From NCBI GenBank assembly GCA_039804245.1, contig JBDLWO010000093.1, forward strand, positions 1-14,994: 14,994 nt of DNA, read 5' to 3'. Shown here in pieces: positions 1 through 7,236 of the stretch (the stretch's first letter is position 1; each line of letters starts with the position of its first letter). Below the pieces are notes generated by a model. That model was not told where the DNA came from. It saw nothing but the letters and a program-made list of their open reading frames with translations, and did not search any database. This DNA is from M3007 sp039804245. Its GTDB lineage: Bacteria > Bacteroidota > Bacteroidia > Chitinophagales > Saprospiraceae. Position numbers and translations under genes: made by a program.

Positions 1-90
1 ATGATAATGAATTGACGCATGTTGACGATTATTAGTTTGGATTTCCTCACTGCAGCGGGCACCAGAACAGGATTATGCAGCACGATTCAC

Positions 91-116
91 TTTGACACAC
101 TTTTCTGAACAGTCCC
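91..116 (-). mobile_element. Possible terminal inverted repeat of an IS256-family element
   Basis: Read on the minus strand from 116 to 91, the sequence begins GGGACTGTTCAG and continues AAAAGTGTGTCAAA. That is the general pattern of IS256-family (Mutator-like) insertion sequence ends, with a GGGACTGT tip and an inner GTGTGTNAA stretch. The tip at 116 faces mrp, so the body of the element would lie to the left, outside the window. Positions 1-90 show no convincing transposase. A short frame on the minus strand opens with an ATG at 20-18 and runs off the edge, and a plus-strand frame ends with TAG at 33-35. The second terminus and any target duplication cannot be seen. The family assignment rests on pattern memory only. 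Confidence 0.35.
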
Positions 117-172
117 TTCAAATATTGAACTCCGAATGTAGAAATATTTCCCTTTTACACACCCCGCACACG

Positions 173-1225
173 CTACACGCCCAGCATTCCTACCTGCCTG
201 AGGGTATTTTTGGCTACCTCCAGGAAGGCCGCGGCAGCCGGATTATCGGCCTGGGTAATAGCCGGTTTCCCTGTATCACCACCCTCGCGTATGCTTTGAA
301 CAAGTGGAATCTGGCCAAGCAATACCGACTTGCTCATTTTGGCCAGCTTCTTTCCACCACCCTCTCCGAAAATATAATACTTGTTATCAGGCAGTTCGGC
401 GGGGGTGAACCAGGCCATATTTTCCACAACGCCCAGAATCGGAATATTGATCTGATCGAGCAGGAACATATTCATGGCCTTCACTGCATCGGCCAGGGCC
501 ACTTCCTGGGGTGTGGTTACCAGAACGGCACCTGTCACAGGCACGGTCTGAACCAGGGTAAGCTGTACATCGCCCGTGCCGGGAGGCAGGTCCACAATCA
601 GAAAATCGAGCTCGGGCCAGAGTACATCATTGATGAACTGTTTGATAATGGCGGCCAGTCGCGGACCTCTCAATACAACTGCCTGCTCCTCTTCGATGAT
701 GTACCCTATGCTGATAGAAGGAATTCCGTACGACTCCAGCGGCAACATTTTGGGTACTCCTGTAATATCCCTGACTGGCGGACGCTTGCCGACCAGTCCG
801 AGCATAGTGGGCATACTGGGTCCATACACATCGGCATCGAGCAGGCCAACCCGGGCGCCGAGTTGCTTCAGCCCCAGGGCAAGATTTACAGAAACGGTAC
901 TTTTACCAACACCACCCTTGCCGGATGCCACCACAATAATATGTTTGATATGGGGCAACGCCTGAGGTGGGGCCATACCGTCGGAGGCCCTCGTCATGAA
1001 ATGTATATTTACACTGGCATCCGGATACTGCTCAGCGATGGCTCCCATACAGGCGAAATTCAGTTCAGACTTCCCCTGCATCTGCAGACTGGGCACCACC
1101 AATCTGAAATTCACGTTATTACCTTCAATCTGAAGGTCTTCCACCATACCGGCCGATACAATATCCCGGCCTGTTTGCGGATCACGAACAGCTGAAAGCG
1201 CTTTTAAAATACTGTTTTTTTCCAC
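173..1225 (-). CDS. mrp: Mrp/ApbC-family P-loop ATPase, iron-sulfur cluster carrier protein
   Basis: A 350-residue cytosolic protein of the Mrp/ApbC/NBP35 family, thought to bind and hand over Fe-S clusters in an ATP-dependent way. Residues 1-90 form a MIP18/DUF59 domain (DPQTGRDIV near 15-23). The ParA/MinD-type ATPase domain follows, with the deviant Walker A GKGGVGKS at 102-109, the LLDADVYGPS motif at 128-137 and VDLPPGTGD near 211-219. The segment after VENMAWF (267-273) reads TPAELPDNKYYIF, where many bacterial Mrp proteins carry the cluster-binding CxxC pair. No CxxC is present, which matches my recollection of Bacteroidota homologues. The start ATG lies 4 bases after the stop of the CoA-transferase gene, so the two are probably cotranscribed. 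Length is normal for the two-domain form. Confidence 0.92.
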   Translation of the reverse strand: MEKNSILKALSAVRDPQTGRDIVSAGMVEDLQIEGNNVNFRLVVPSLQMQGKSELNFACMGAIAEQYPDASVNIHFMTRASDGMAPPQALPHIKHIIVVASGKGGVGKSTVSVNLALGLKQLGARVGLLDADVYGPSMPTMLGLVGKRPPVRDITGVPKMLPLESYGIPSISIGYIIEEEQAVVLRGPRLAAIIKQFINDVLWPELDFLIVDLPPGTGDVQLTLVQTVPVTGAVLVTTPQEVALADAVKAMNMFLLDQINIPILGVVENMAWFTPAELPDNKYYIFGEGGGKKLAKMSKSVLLGQIPLVQSIREGGDTGKPAITQADNPAAAAFLEVAKNTLRQVGMLGV

Positions 1226-1229
1226 GAAA

Positions 1230-2333
1230 TTAACAATTTTGGGATGATTTGATACTGAATACTACTGTTTTTACCCGTCTGGTCGGAACCCCTTCTGCTG
1301 TCGTTTCTTCCAGCACAAGTCTTTCAGCTGCAGGGAGTTCAAATACCTGCTTCATGTCGCGTATCCGGGCAGCAGGTACACCGCATTTTTTAAACAAAAG
1401 CATCAGTTCATCCAGTTCGTACAATGATATGGCTTTCCGGATATAACCGTCAAGACTTTCCCGGTTATTCACCCGTGCAGCGTTGGATGCAAACATCTCA
1501 TTTTGCGGCAAATGATCCAGACCCAGACAGTTGCAAAGGTTTCTGAACTGTCTTTCGGCTCCTACTGCCAGTAAAACGGATTTCCCGTCTGAAGTAGTAT
1601 AAACATCACCATAAGGTGCAATGTTCGGATGTCGCGTACCCATTCTTTGGGGAATATATCCCGTCATCAGGTAATTACTCGCCTGATTGGCCAAAGACGC
1701 GATGGCCGACTCCACGAGGGAGGTTGTCACCACCGATCCCTCACCGGTTCTTTCGCGTTTCAGCAAAGCCACCAGGATACCCTCCTTCAACTGATGTGCT
1801 GCCAGAATATCTATCAGGGCTACCGGCATTTTAACCGGCGCGCGCTCTTCCTCTCCGTTCATATACATAAAACCGGCTTCCGCCTGCAATACGGCATCGA
1901 AAGCCGGACTTTCATCTTCCGGATCGGCCCAGGAGTTCAGCTGTGCAAAAATAAGCCCCGGGTTTGCAGAACAGAGCGAGTCGGCGTCAATACCCATCCT
2001 GCGCGCCGACGAGGGTTTGATGTTGGAAATCACCACATCAGCCTCCGAAACGTACATGAGAGCGGCACCTCGGTCATCCTCCCTGTTCAGGTCGAGAAAT
2101 ATGTGTTGTTTACCCCAGTTGATACTGCTCCAGTAGGCAGATACGGGTGCGTCGGGAGCCTCCAGCGGATTTTTCCAGGAACGGGTCACATCTCCACCGG
2201 TAGAACTGTTCTCAATCTTGATGACGGTGGCGCCCAGCTCGGAAAAGAACATTCCAGCGGCCGGACCAGCCAGAACACTGGCAAATTCCACTACTTTTAA
2301 CCCGTTAAAAAAATTACCCTGTGTTGTTTCCAT
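1230..2333 (-). CDS. CaiB/BaiF-type class III CoA-transferase
   Basis: A 367-residue family III CoA-transferase, which moves CoA between carboxylic acids through an aspartyl-CoA thioester. The acids used here cannot be told from sequence. The N-terminus GLKVVEFASVLAGPAAGMFF is the family signature. Asp175 in PVALIDILAAHQ fits the catalytic Asp (Asp169 in formyl-CoA transferase), and TGEGSVV follows as in the family. The frame stays open upstream to an ATG at 2408, but the ATG at 2333 is preferred because it puts the conserved GLKVVEF about 11 residues from the N-terminus, as in relatives. At about 367 residues it is a little shorter than the typical 380-450. Its start codon overlaps the start codon of nnr on the other strand. 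It leads a two-gene unit with mrp (4-base gap). No fatty acid or carnitine genes are nearby to indicate a substrate. Confidence 0.88.
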   Translation of the reverse strand: METTQGNFFNGLKVVEFASVLAGPAAGMFFSELGATVIKIENSSTGGDVTRSWKNPLEAPDAPVSAYWSSINWGKQHIFLDLNREDDRGAALMYVSEADVVISNIKPSSARRMGIDADSLCSANPGLIFAQLNSWADPEDESPAFDAVLQAEAGFMYMNGEEERAPVKMPVALIDILAAHQLKEGILVALLKRERTGEGSVVTTSLVESAIASLANQASNYLMTGYIPQRMGTRHPNIAPYGDVYTTSDGKSVLLAVGAERQFRNLCNCLGLDHLPQNEMFASNAARVNNRESLDGYIRKAISLYELDELMLLFKKCGVPAARIRDMKQVFELPAAERLVLEETTAEGVPTRRVKTVVFSIKSSQNC

Positions 2334-3828
2334 GAAAATATTCTCTGCTCCGCAAATCCGCGCATGGGACGCGTTCACCATCGAACACGAGCCCGTTTCA
2401 TCTGTCAACCTGATGAACAGGGCTGCCGGCGTATTTGCCGACTGGTTTATGGCCCGCTATCCCGATCAGTCGCGCCCGATTGTCGTTATGGCCGGTACTG
2501 GCAATAACGGTGGCGACGGCGTGGCTGTTGCGCGTTTTCTGCACAGCGCTCAATTCGCCGCGAAGTTAGCAGTTTGTAATTTCGGGACACGACATTCCGC
2601 CGATTTTGATCAACAGATGACATTACTGCCAACCGGCCTTCCATTAATCAGTCTGAATAGCCTGCCCGAATTCTCCGGCTTTTTCCAGGAACTTGCGGAA
2701 CATACGCTGTTTGTTGATGCCCTGTTTGGGTCGGGACTGAACCGCCCTCTGACCGATGACTGGGCGGAAGTTATCCATCTGCTCAACAATCATCCGGGTG
2801 AAAAAGTGAGTATAGATACCCCCTCCGGATTACTCATGGATCAGACGACTGCGGGAGCGGCAGTAGTCAGGGCAAGTCGTGTTTTCTCTTTTGAGGCACC
2901 CAAACGCGCTTTCTTTTTCCCTGAGAATGAAAAATATACAGGGAAATGGGAATACGGGTCCATCGGGCTGCATCCGGATTATGAGACGACAACCGACACC
3001 CCTTTTCATTATCTGACTGAGGGAGTTGCCCGAAAGATTATCAGGCCACGTTCTGTATTCTCCCACAAAGGCTCATACGGACACGCCCTGATTGTGGCGG
3101 GCAGTTACGGGAAAATGGGTGCCGCCGTACTTGCCTCGCGGGCGTGCCTGCGAGCGGGCGCCGGGCTTCTGACTGTGCACGCTCCCCGCTGTGGCTACAT
3201 CGTGCTTCAGGGCAGTGTCCCGGAGGCGATGTACAGCCCCGACCATCGGGCACAATTTTTGTCAGATATCCCTGATCTGGAGAGTTTCAACGCCGTGGGC
3301 GTCGGACCGGGTATCGGTCAGGCTCCTGAAACAGCCCGTGCGTTAGAAAAACTGCTTTGCCAGTGCCACGCTCCACTTGTACTCGATGCTGATGCACTCA
3401 ACTTGCTGGCCCTGAACCGCGACTGGTTCGATTTGCTGCCGGAAAATACCATCATGACACCCCATCCGAAGGAGTTTGAACGTCTTTTCGGAAAAACACC
3501 TGACAACTTTGCCAGAAATGAGCTGCAGAGAGCAATGGCTGTTCGCTACCGGACAGTTATTGTTCTGAAGGGCGCCCATACAGCTGTGGCTCTGCCGGAC
3601 GGCTTCTGCTGGTTCAATTCTTCCGGAAACCCGGCTATGGCCACTGCCGGAGCAGGCGACGTGCTTACCGGAGTTATTACAGGGCTGCTTGCACAGGGCT
3701 ATACACCCGAAGAAGCGGCACTCCTGGGTGTATGGGCACACGGGCATGCGGGCGATATGGCAGTGGCGGCATCAGACAGACAATCTATGATTGCAGGCGA
3801 CATAATCGATTTTATTTTCCGGAAATGA
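2332..3828 (+). CDS. nnr: Bifunctional NAD(P)H-hydrate repair enzyme (epimerase + ADP-dependent dehydratase)
   Basis: A 498-residue cytosolic metabolite-repair enzyme that restores damaged NADHX and NADPHX. The N-terminal YjeF_N epimerase domain (about 1-215) opens with KIFSAPQIRAWD, carries AGTGNNGGDGVAVARFL at 54-70 and VDALFGSGLNRPL at 128-140, and interconverts the R and S hydrates. The C-terminal YjeF_C dehydratase domain (about 235-498) has the ribokinase-like motifs GVGPGIG at 323-329, TPHPKEFERLFG at 376-387, LKGAHTAV at 412-419 and NPAMATAGAGDVLTG at 433-447; the last holds the catalytic Asp and the anion hole. MATAGAGD replaces the more common MATGGTGD, a mild change. The frame is open upstream to 2218, but the ATG at 2332 matches the family N-terminus. 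The only promoter-like string is TACTTTTA at 2292-2299, one base off TAnnTTTG. Confidence 0.95.
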   Translation: MKIFSAPQIRAWDAFTIEHEPVSSVNLMNRAAGVFADWFMARYPDQSRPIVVMAGTGNNGGDGVAVARFLHSAQFAAKLAVCNFGTRHSADFDQQMTLLPTGLPLISLNSLPEFSGFFQELAEHTLFVDALFGSGLNRPLTDDWAEVIHLLNNHPGEKVSIDTPSGLLMDQTTAGAAVVRASRVFSFEAPKRAFFFPENEKYTGKWEYGSIGLHPDYETTTDTPFHYLTEGVARKIIRPRSVFSHKGSYGHALIVAGSYGKMGAAVLASRACLRAGAGLLTVHAPRCGYIVLQGSVPEAMYSPDHRAQFLSDIPDLESFNAVGVGPGIGQAPETARALEKLLCQCHAPLVLDADALNLLALNRDWFDLLPENTIMTPHPKEFERLFGKTPDNFARNELQRAMAVRYRTVIVLKGAHTAVALPDGFCWFNSSGNPAMATAGAGDVLTGVITGLLAQGYTPEEAALLGVWAHGHAGDMAVAASDRQSMIAGDIIDFIFRK

Positions 3829-3839
3829 CACCAAAAACG

Positions 3840-3855
3840 ATCAACTGAAGTTGAT
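3840..3855 (-). terminator. Small hairpin followed by a T run on the minus strand
   Basis: ATCAAC and GTTGAT pair perfectly (6 bp) around a 4-base loop. On the minus strand the stem is followed by CGTTTTTGG. This gives a weak intrinsic-terminator shape for transcripts coming leftward from the nuclease and the small gene after it. It lies 11 bases after the nnr stop. The stem is short and AT-rich, so termination would be inefficient. Confidence 0.35.
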
Positions 3856-3873
3856 AAAACGGGAGATGCTGTT

Positions 3874-3921
3874 TTAAAACCAGAAAAGGGGAAAATTGCT
3901 GGCCAAAAGCCTGGTTTTTAA
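3874..3921. terminator. Possible bidirectional terminator between convergent genes
   Basis: TTAAAACCAG at 3874-3883 pairs with CTGGTTTTTAA at 3911-3921, with one bulged T. A short inner stem (GGC/GCC at 3901-3914, around CAAAA) overlaps the right arm. The right arm ends in a T run on the plus strand and the left arm in a T run on the minus strand, so the structure could stop nnr rightward and the nuclease unit leftward. The long loop weakens the case. Confidence 0.4.
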
Positions 3922-3932
3922 CACTGTACCTC

Positions 3933-4171
3933 TTATAAATTTTCAACAATTTTCTGGTCAAGTCCGGTGTAAAGCATAATCTTCTCAACAGGCTCGCCCG
4001 TTTGTTTCATATAAATGGGCTTGTACGGCGGTCTTTTTTCATTGGTGAGAGGGTGTCAATGGTAACGGTTAAATGAAGTGTGTGATGATTTACTTCAAAG
4101 TTCACCACTTTCCCTGACAAACGCAGTCCGGATTTCGAAAAATCACTCAAGCAATCCTCTGTAATCATCAT
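3933..4171 (-). pseudogene. Small gene of unknown function, apparently frameshifted
   Basis: I do not recognise this family. On the minus strand a 54-codon frame opens with ATGATGATTACAGAG at 4171, inside the last 29 bases of the nuclease gene, and stops at 4007-4009 (TGA). A second frame, ending PVEKIMLYTGLDQKIVENL, reaches TAA at 3933-3935 and is open upstream through RPPYKPIYMK. A -1 shift at the run of six A (T at 4034-4039 on the plus strand) joins them into one 79-residue protein with a beta-rich middle (VVNFEVNHHTLHLTVTI) and a helical tail. The second frame also has an ATG at 4010 overlapping the first stop as ATGA, so two coupled mini-genes, a programmed shift, a sequencing error or true decay are all possible. 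Its overlap with the nuclease gene suggests one operon. Confidence 0.4.
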
Positions 4172-6740
4172 ATCTGGACTCCTCCTGTTTCATTTCGAGC
4201 AGATCAGTGAGTTGTCCTTCATAGAGCGATTCCAGTTCAGCGGCTGTTCGTTCCGTCCGGATTTCTATTATGCCGTTACTGATCTGTTGGACGCGCCATT
4301 GATAAGTCCGCTCCATTCGTTCAAATATTTCCGTTGAAGCGATAGCGTGATCTGAGCCTGCGGATGCCTGAAGAGCCTGCCTGAATGCCTGATCGTTGCG
4401 CGCTACCAGTTTCCCGTCTTCCAGAATAAAGTAGGCAGTATGAGGCCAGTAACCTTCAGGGGGCAGCAGGTGGGCATACAGCACCAGCTGAAGGTCCTCC
4501 CCATTCCGGATCAGTTCCCGTCTGCGGTTTATTCCGCTCCATTTGATGTCGAGAATAGCGCGTTCATCGTTGCGGCGGAGTACCAGGTCTGCTTTCCCCC
4601 GTACGGGTATGCCGCAGAATTCACCTTCCAGCCTGATCTCGGTGGCTTCTACAGCCCAGCCATTATCGCGGATAATACTGACCAGGTTCCAGGCCGCATT
4701 TTTGACTCTCCGGATAAAAGCATTCCGCTCGGGTTCTCTTCCGTAGAGCAGCAGAGGTGCACCTTCTCTGGGCAGCAAATCAGAGGCAATTGCGTCTATC
4801 CGGTTGAAAATATCTTCCCTGCCCATGGTATTGACGGGCTCTTCCAGCAGTATCTCGAATATCCTGTGCGCCAGACTGCCGAGCAGCGTTGTGTGTCCGG
4901 TTACACTGAGCAGTGATGAGGGGAAAAGCCGCAGTTTTTGTCTGAAAAACCAGCGATGCGGGTAGTAAAATAACGACTCCAGGTTGGTAGGCGTTTCATA
5001 CTCGGTTCCTGATATCAGATTCGGGTTCTTCACGTATACCTGAGCGCGCGGGCGGGCGGGAGTACCAACCTGCAATTGTACCCGGGCGGGTTGCCTGAAA
5101 ATTGTTCGGAGTCGCTCGCGGTCGGCAGCATTATCGGTATGATATACGCAGTTATCAAACTTGTCGCCCAGCCTGACCTTGAGATCACTGAGCAATAAAT
5201 GCGGGGGCGTTTCGGCGCCATCCACCTGATCGGGAACGACGAGTACGAGCGTTCCGGTGGTGTAATTCAGCGGTTTGGCAGTCAGTATCTGATTCATCCG
5301 GCTTATTTCGCGCTGTGTACGCAAATGAACGCCTTTTGATGAAAGCCAGTCCCGCTCCTCATTTCTCCATTTATCGGGTGGCGGTGTATCGCTGTTGTGT
5401 ACAAAATTCCACCAAACCAGTGATTCTGCTTCTCCTGCCAGTGCGCCGGGCTGCCTTATAAACTGCAGAGCGCCAGCCTCGGCGGGGGTGATCTGCATGG
5501 GGGCCGCTTCTATAATGGTACGTACTATCCGTTCCAGTTCCAGATATGATATCCATTGTTCCGGAATAGCTCTCAGAAGTTCAGCGATTCGCCCGGCCTG
5601 TTCTGCGAGCAGCAACAGCGATGTGTCTGTTTTGCCGCCATCTTCATATTGCCCGTGTGCCCAGTCGAAGAGATAGGAATAAACAGCTTCAGCATCGCCG
5701 GCAGGCGCCAGTCGGTCGGCAGAAAAGCGCGGGCGTCTGAACCAGAAATTGTACTGCTCCCTGATTTTTCCGTCGGGATCATTGTTCTCAAAAAAGCCCT
5801 CGACAGCTGCTATCCAGTTTGCGCTGAAAAAACCCGGTTTTTCGGCCATCACACGGGCAATTTCGAGTGCCAGTTCGTTGTTCAGGGGCTTCACGGGCAA
5901 TGTGAGGAACTCCATTACCTTGAAAACATCCACCGGTTCCCACAGAAAGGCGGGAGCAAGTTTCAGGGCCTGCAAAGAGGGGCGCGCCAGCGAGGCAGAC
6001 GGGATTCCCATGGCGGGCAACGATTCGGACGTGAGGCTCTGTTCCAGCATCAGACTGGAACCCGAAGTGAGCATCACGGGTCGGAATGACTGGTTTTCAC
6101 GCAGCAAATGTGCCAGAAAAACGGCAGCATCGCTGTCGCGGCGGCAATTCAATACCACTATTTGCGGGTTATTGCCGGCAGGCTTTGAGGGAGGAATTAC
6201 CCGGCAACCGACTTTTTCAAGTGCCGCCAGTACACGTCTGATCACCGGCAACTGAAACACTGCCTCTTCATGGAGATACAATTCTTTCAGATTGATCCTG
6301 TTTCGGGAAATAGCACTGATGACCAGTTCAAAGCGGTCAGAGAAGCCCATTACCTCCCCTTTCATACCGGGTGCGTGCATTTTACTGCGGAATATCGTCT
6401 CCACCCCAGCCAAAGCAGCCAGTCGCGGAGGCGTGTTTTCATCAGTTTCAAAGTTCCACCCGGCCCCCAGCAGTTCATCCCGGAAGACGAGCAGGCTCTC
6501 CGCTGTGGCAAAACGGTCGGAACGAAACGACTCCATATAGAATCCGTCGCCAAACTGTCCGAGTGCCTGGCGGTAGAGTTCAACACGTATGTAGTCAGTA
6601 TTGGGCGGATAACCGCCAAGACCGAGCTGCGCCTCCAGCCAGCGGAGCAGTCCGCGCGGCCCCAGCCAGGCAATCTGTCCGGACACTCCGTCGGTGCGAC
6701 TGACCGGGCCATCGAAATCAAAACCGAAGTGAATAATCAT
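4143..6740 (-). CDS. AddB/RecB-like PD-(D/E)XK nuclease
   Basis: An 865-residue protein with a C-terminal RecB-type nuclease domain and a long N-terminal part that looks like the helicase-inactive half of AddB-type proteins; I see no Walker A motif. The nuclease motifs are in order: GSLAHRIFE (His625), GKADLVL (Asp718), AILDIKW (Asp731, Lys733) and the QLVLYA motif (Gln751, Tyr755). It likely degrades or processes DNA ends in double-strand break repair. The four cysteines that hold a 4Fe-4S cluster in AddB are missing; the matching site reads SLFYYPHRWFF. The frame can begin at a TTG at 6749, but the ATG at 6740 is preferred because a -7 element covers the TTG. No helicase partner gene is adjacent. 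A small gene of unknown function overlaps its 3' end. Confidence 0.8.
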   Translation of the reverse strand: MIIHFGFDFDGPVSRTDGVSGQIAWLGPRGLLRWLEAQLGLGGYPPNTDYIRVELYRQALGQFGDGFYMESFRSDRFATAESLLVFRDELLGAGWNFETDENTPPRLAALAGVETIFRSKMHAPGMKGEVMGFSDRFELVISAISRNRINLKELYLHEEAVFQLPVIRRVLAALEKVGCRVIPPSKPAGNNPQIVVLNCRRDSDAAVFLAHLLRENQSFRPVMLTSGSSLMLEQSLTSESLPAMGIPSASLARPSLQALKLAPAFLWEPVDVFKVMEFLTLPVKPLNNELALEIARVMAEKPGFFSANWIAAVEGFFENNDPDGKIREQYNFWFRRPRFSADRLAPAGDAEAVYSYLFDWAHGQYEDGGKTDTSLLLLAEQAGRIAELLRAIPEQWISYLELERIVRTIIEAAPMQITPAEAGALQFIRQPGALAGEAESLVWWNFVHNSDTPPPDKWRNEERDWLSSKGVHLRTQREISRMNQILTAKPLNYTTGTLVLVVPDQVDGAETPPHLLLSDLKVRLGDKFDNCVYHTDNAADRERLRTIFRQPARVQLQVGTPARPRAQVYVKNPNLISGTEYETPTNLESLFYYPHRWFFRQKLRLFPSSLLSVTGHTTLLGSLAHRIFEILLEEPVNTMGREDIFNRIDAIASDLLPREGAPLLLYGREPERNAFIRRVKNAAWNLVSIIRDNGWAVEATEIRLEGEFCGIPVRGKADLVLRRNDERAILDIKWSGINRRRELIRNGEDLQLVLYAHLLPPEGYWPHTAYFILEDGKLVARNDQAFRQALQASAGSDHAIASTEIFERMERTYQWRVQQISNGIIEIRTERTAAELESLYEGQLTDLLEMKQEESRYDDYRGLLE

Positions 6741-6746
6741 ATCAGA

Positions 6747-6754
6747 CAAAAGTA
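6747..6754 (-). promoter_or_regulatory. -7 promoter element of the nuclease gene, giving a near-leaderless mRNA
   Basis: On the minus strand TACTTTTG is an exact match to the Bacteroidota -7 consensus TAnnTTTG. Only six bases (TCTGAT) separate it from the ATG at 6740, so transcription should begin within a few bases of the start codon. No clear TTTG -33 element is seen 19-21 bases upstream. Confidence 0.5.
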
Positions 6755-6793
6755 GGCAACTGCAGCGAATTCCCGGCTTAAAAAGTGCCGATG

Positions 6794-6827
6794 TTGCATC
6801 ATTCTGCCCGATGGAAGCATACCTTTG
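6794..6827 (+). promoter_or_regulatory. Promoter of gldC
   Basis: TACCTTTG at 6820-6827 matches the Bacteroidota -7 consensus exactly. A TTG at 6794-6796 lies 23 bases upstream, slightly farther than the usual 19-21. The predicted transcription start is near 6832-6834, just before the ATG at 6842. This rules out the upstream in-frame ATG at 6785. Confidence 0.65.
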
Positions 6828-6841
6828 CGTCAGTTTTCACG

Positions 6842-7210
6842 ATGAATGATTCAATGGAACAGAACGAAGCAGTCAAATCAAGCGATATTACCCTGCGTGT
6901 TGGCCTCGACGCAGAAAATGTACCTGTAAAAATTGAGTGGGGCGCCAGCGACCGCAACAACGGTGCACTGGAAGAATGCAAGGCTATGGCCATTGCGCTG
7001 TTCGACAAAGAGCACCGCGACACGTTGCGCATTGACCTGTGGACCAAAGAAATGCAGGTAGTTGAAATGGATCGTTTTATGTATCAGGTACTTCGCTCGC
7101 TGAGTCAGACGTACCTGAAGGCTACACAGAACAAGGAACTGGCTGAAGAAATGGCCCGTTTCGCACATTATTTCGGTGAAAAGACCGAGATAATTCCCAA
7201 GGGAGAGTAA
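6842..7210 (+). CDS. gldC: Gliding motility protein GldC
   Basis: A 122-residue soluble protein matching GldC, which occurs only in Bacteroidota. Recognisable stretches are SSDITLRVGLDAENVPVKIEW, LRIDLWTKEMQVVEMDRFMYQ and the C-terminal ARFAHYFGEKTEI. In Flavobacterium johnsoniae, loss of GldC impairs but does not abolish gliding, and its biochemical role is unknown. There is no signal peptide. Either the ATG at 6842 (MNDSMEQ) or the one at 6854 (MEQNEAV) could be the start; both lie downstream of the promoter, and the second gives a more usual leader of about 20 bases. It stands alone, divergent from the nuclease and convergent with the GluQ-RS-like gene. GldC homologues also occur in non-gliders, so gliding cannot be concluded. 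Confidence 0.88.
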   Translation: MNDSMEQNEAVKSSDITLRVGLDAENVPVKIEWGASDRNNGALEECKAMAIALFDKEHRDTLRIDLWTKEMQVVEMDRFMYQVLRSLSQTYLKATQNKELAEEMARFAHYFGEKTEIIPKGE

Positions 7211-7236
7211 ACTCATATCCGGGACCTGGGTCCAAT

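Noticed and set aside
120..149. AAATATT / AATATTT inverted repeat downstream of mrp
   Set aside because: Seven AT pairs with a 15-base loop and no T tract is expected by chance in AT-rich spacer.
92..1195. A 367-codon open frame on the plus strand
   Set aside because: It is fully antisense to mrp, has no recognisable protein motif, and is rich in His, Gln and Arg as expected of a shadow frame. It would also start inside the putative IS end.
4440..6755. Several plus-strand open frames of 67-177 codons opposite the nuclease
   Set aside because: All are antisense to a gene with intact catalytic motifs and show no motif of their own.
6785..6841. Earlier in-frame ATG for gldC
   Set aside because: It lies upstream of the -7 promoter element at 6820-6827, so it would not be transcribed, and it has no GldC similarity.
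7222..7233. GGAC-CTGG-GTCC hairpin between gldC and the GluQ-RS-like gene
   Set aside because: The stem is only 4 bp and there is no T run on either strand; too weak to call a terminator.
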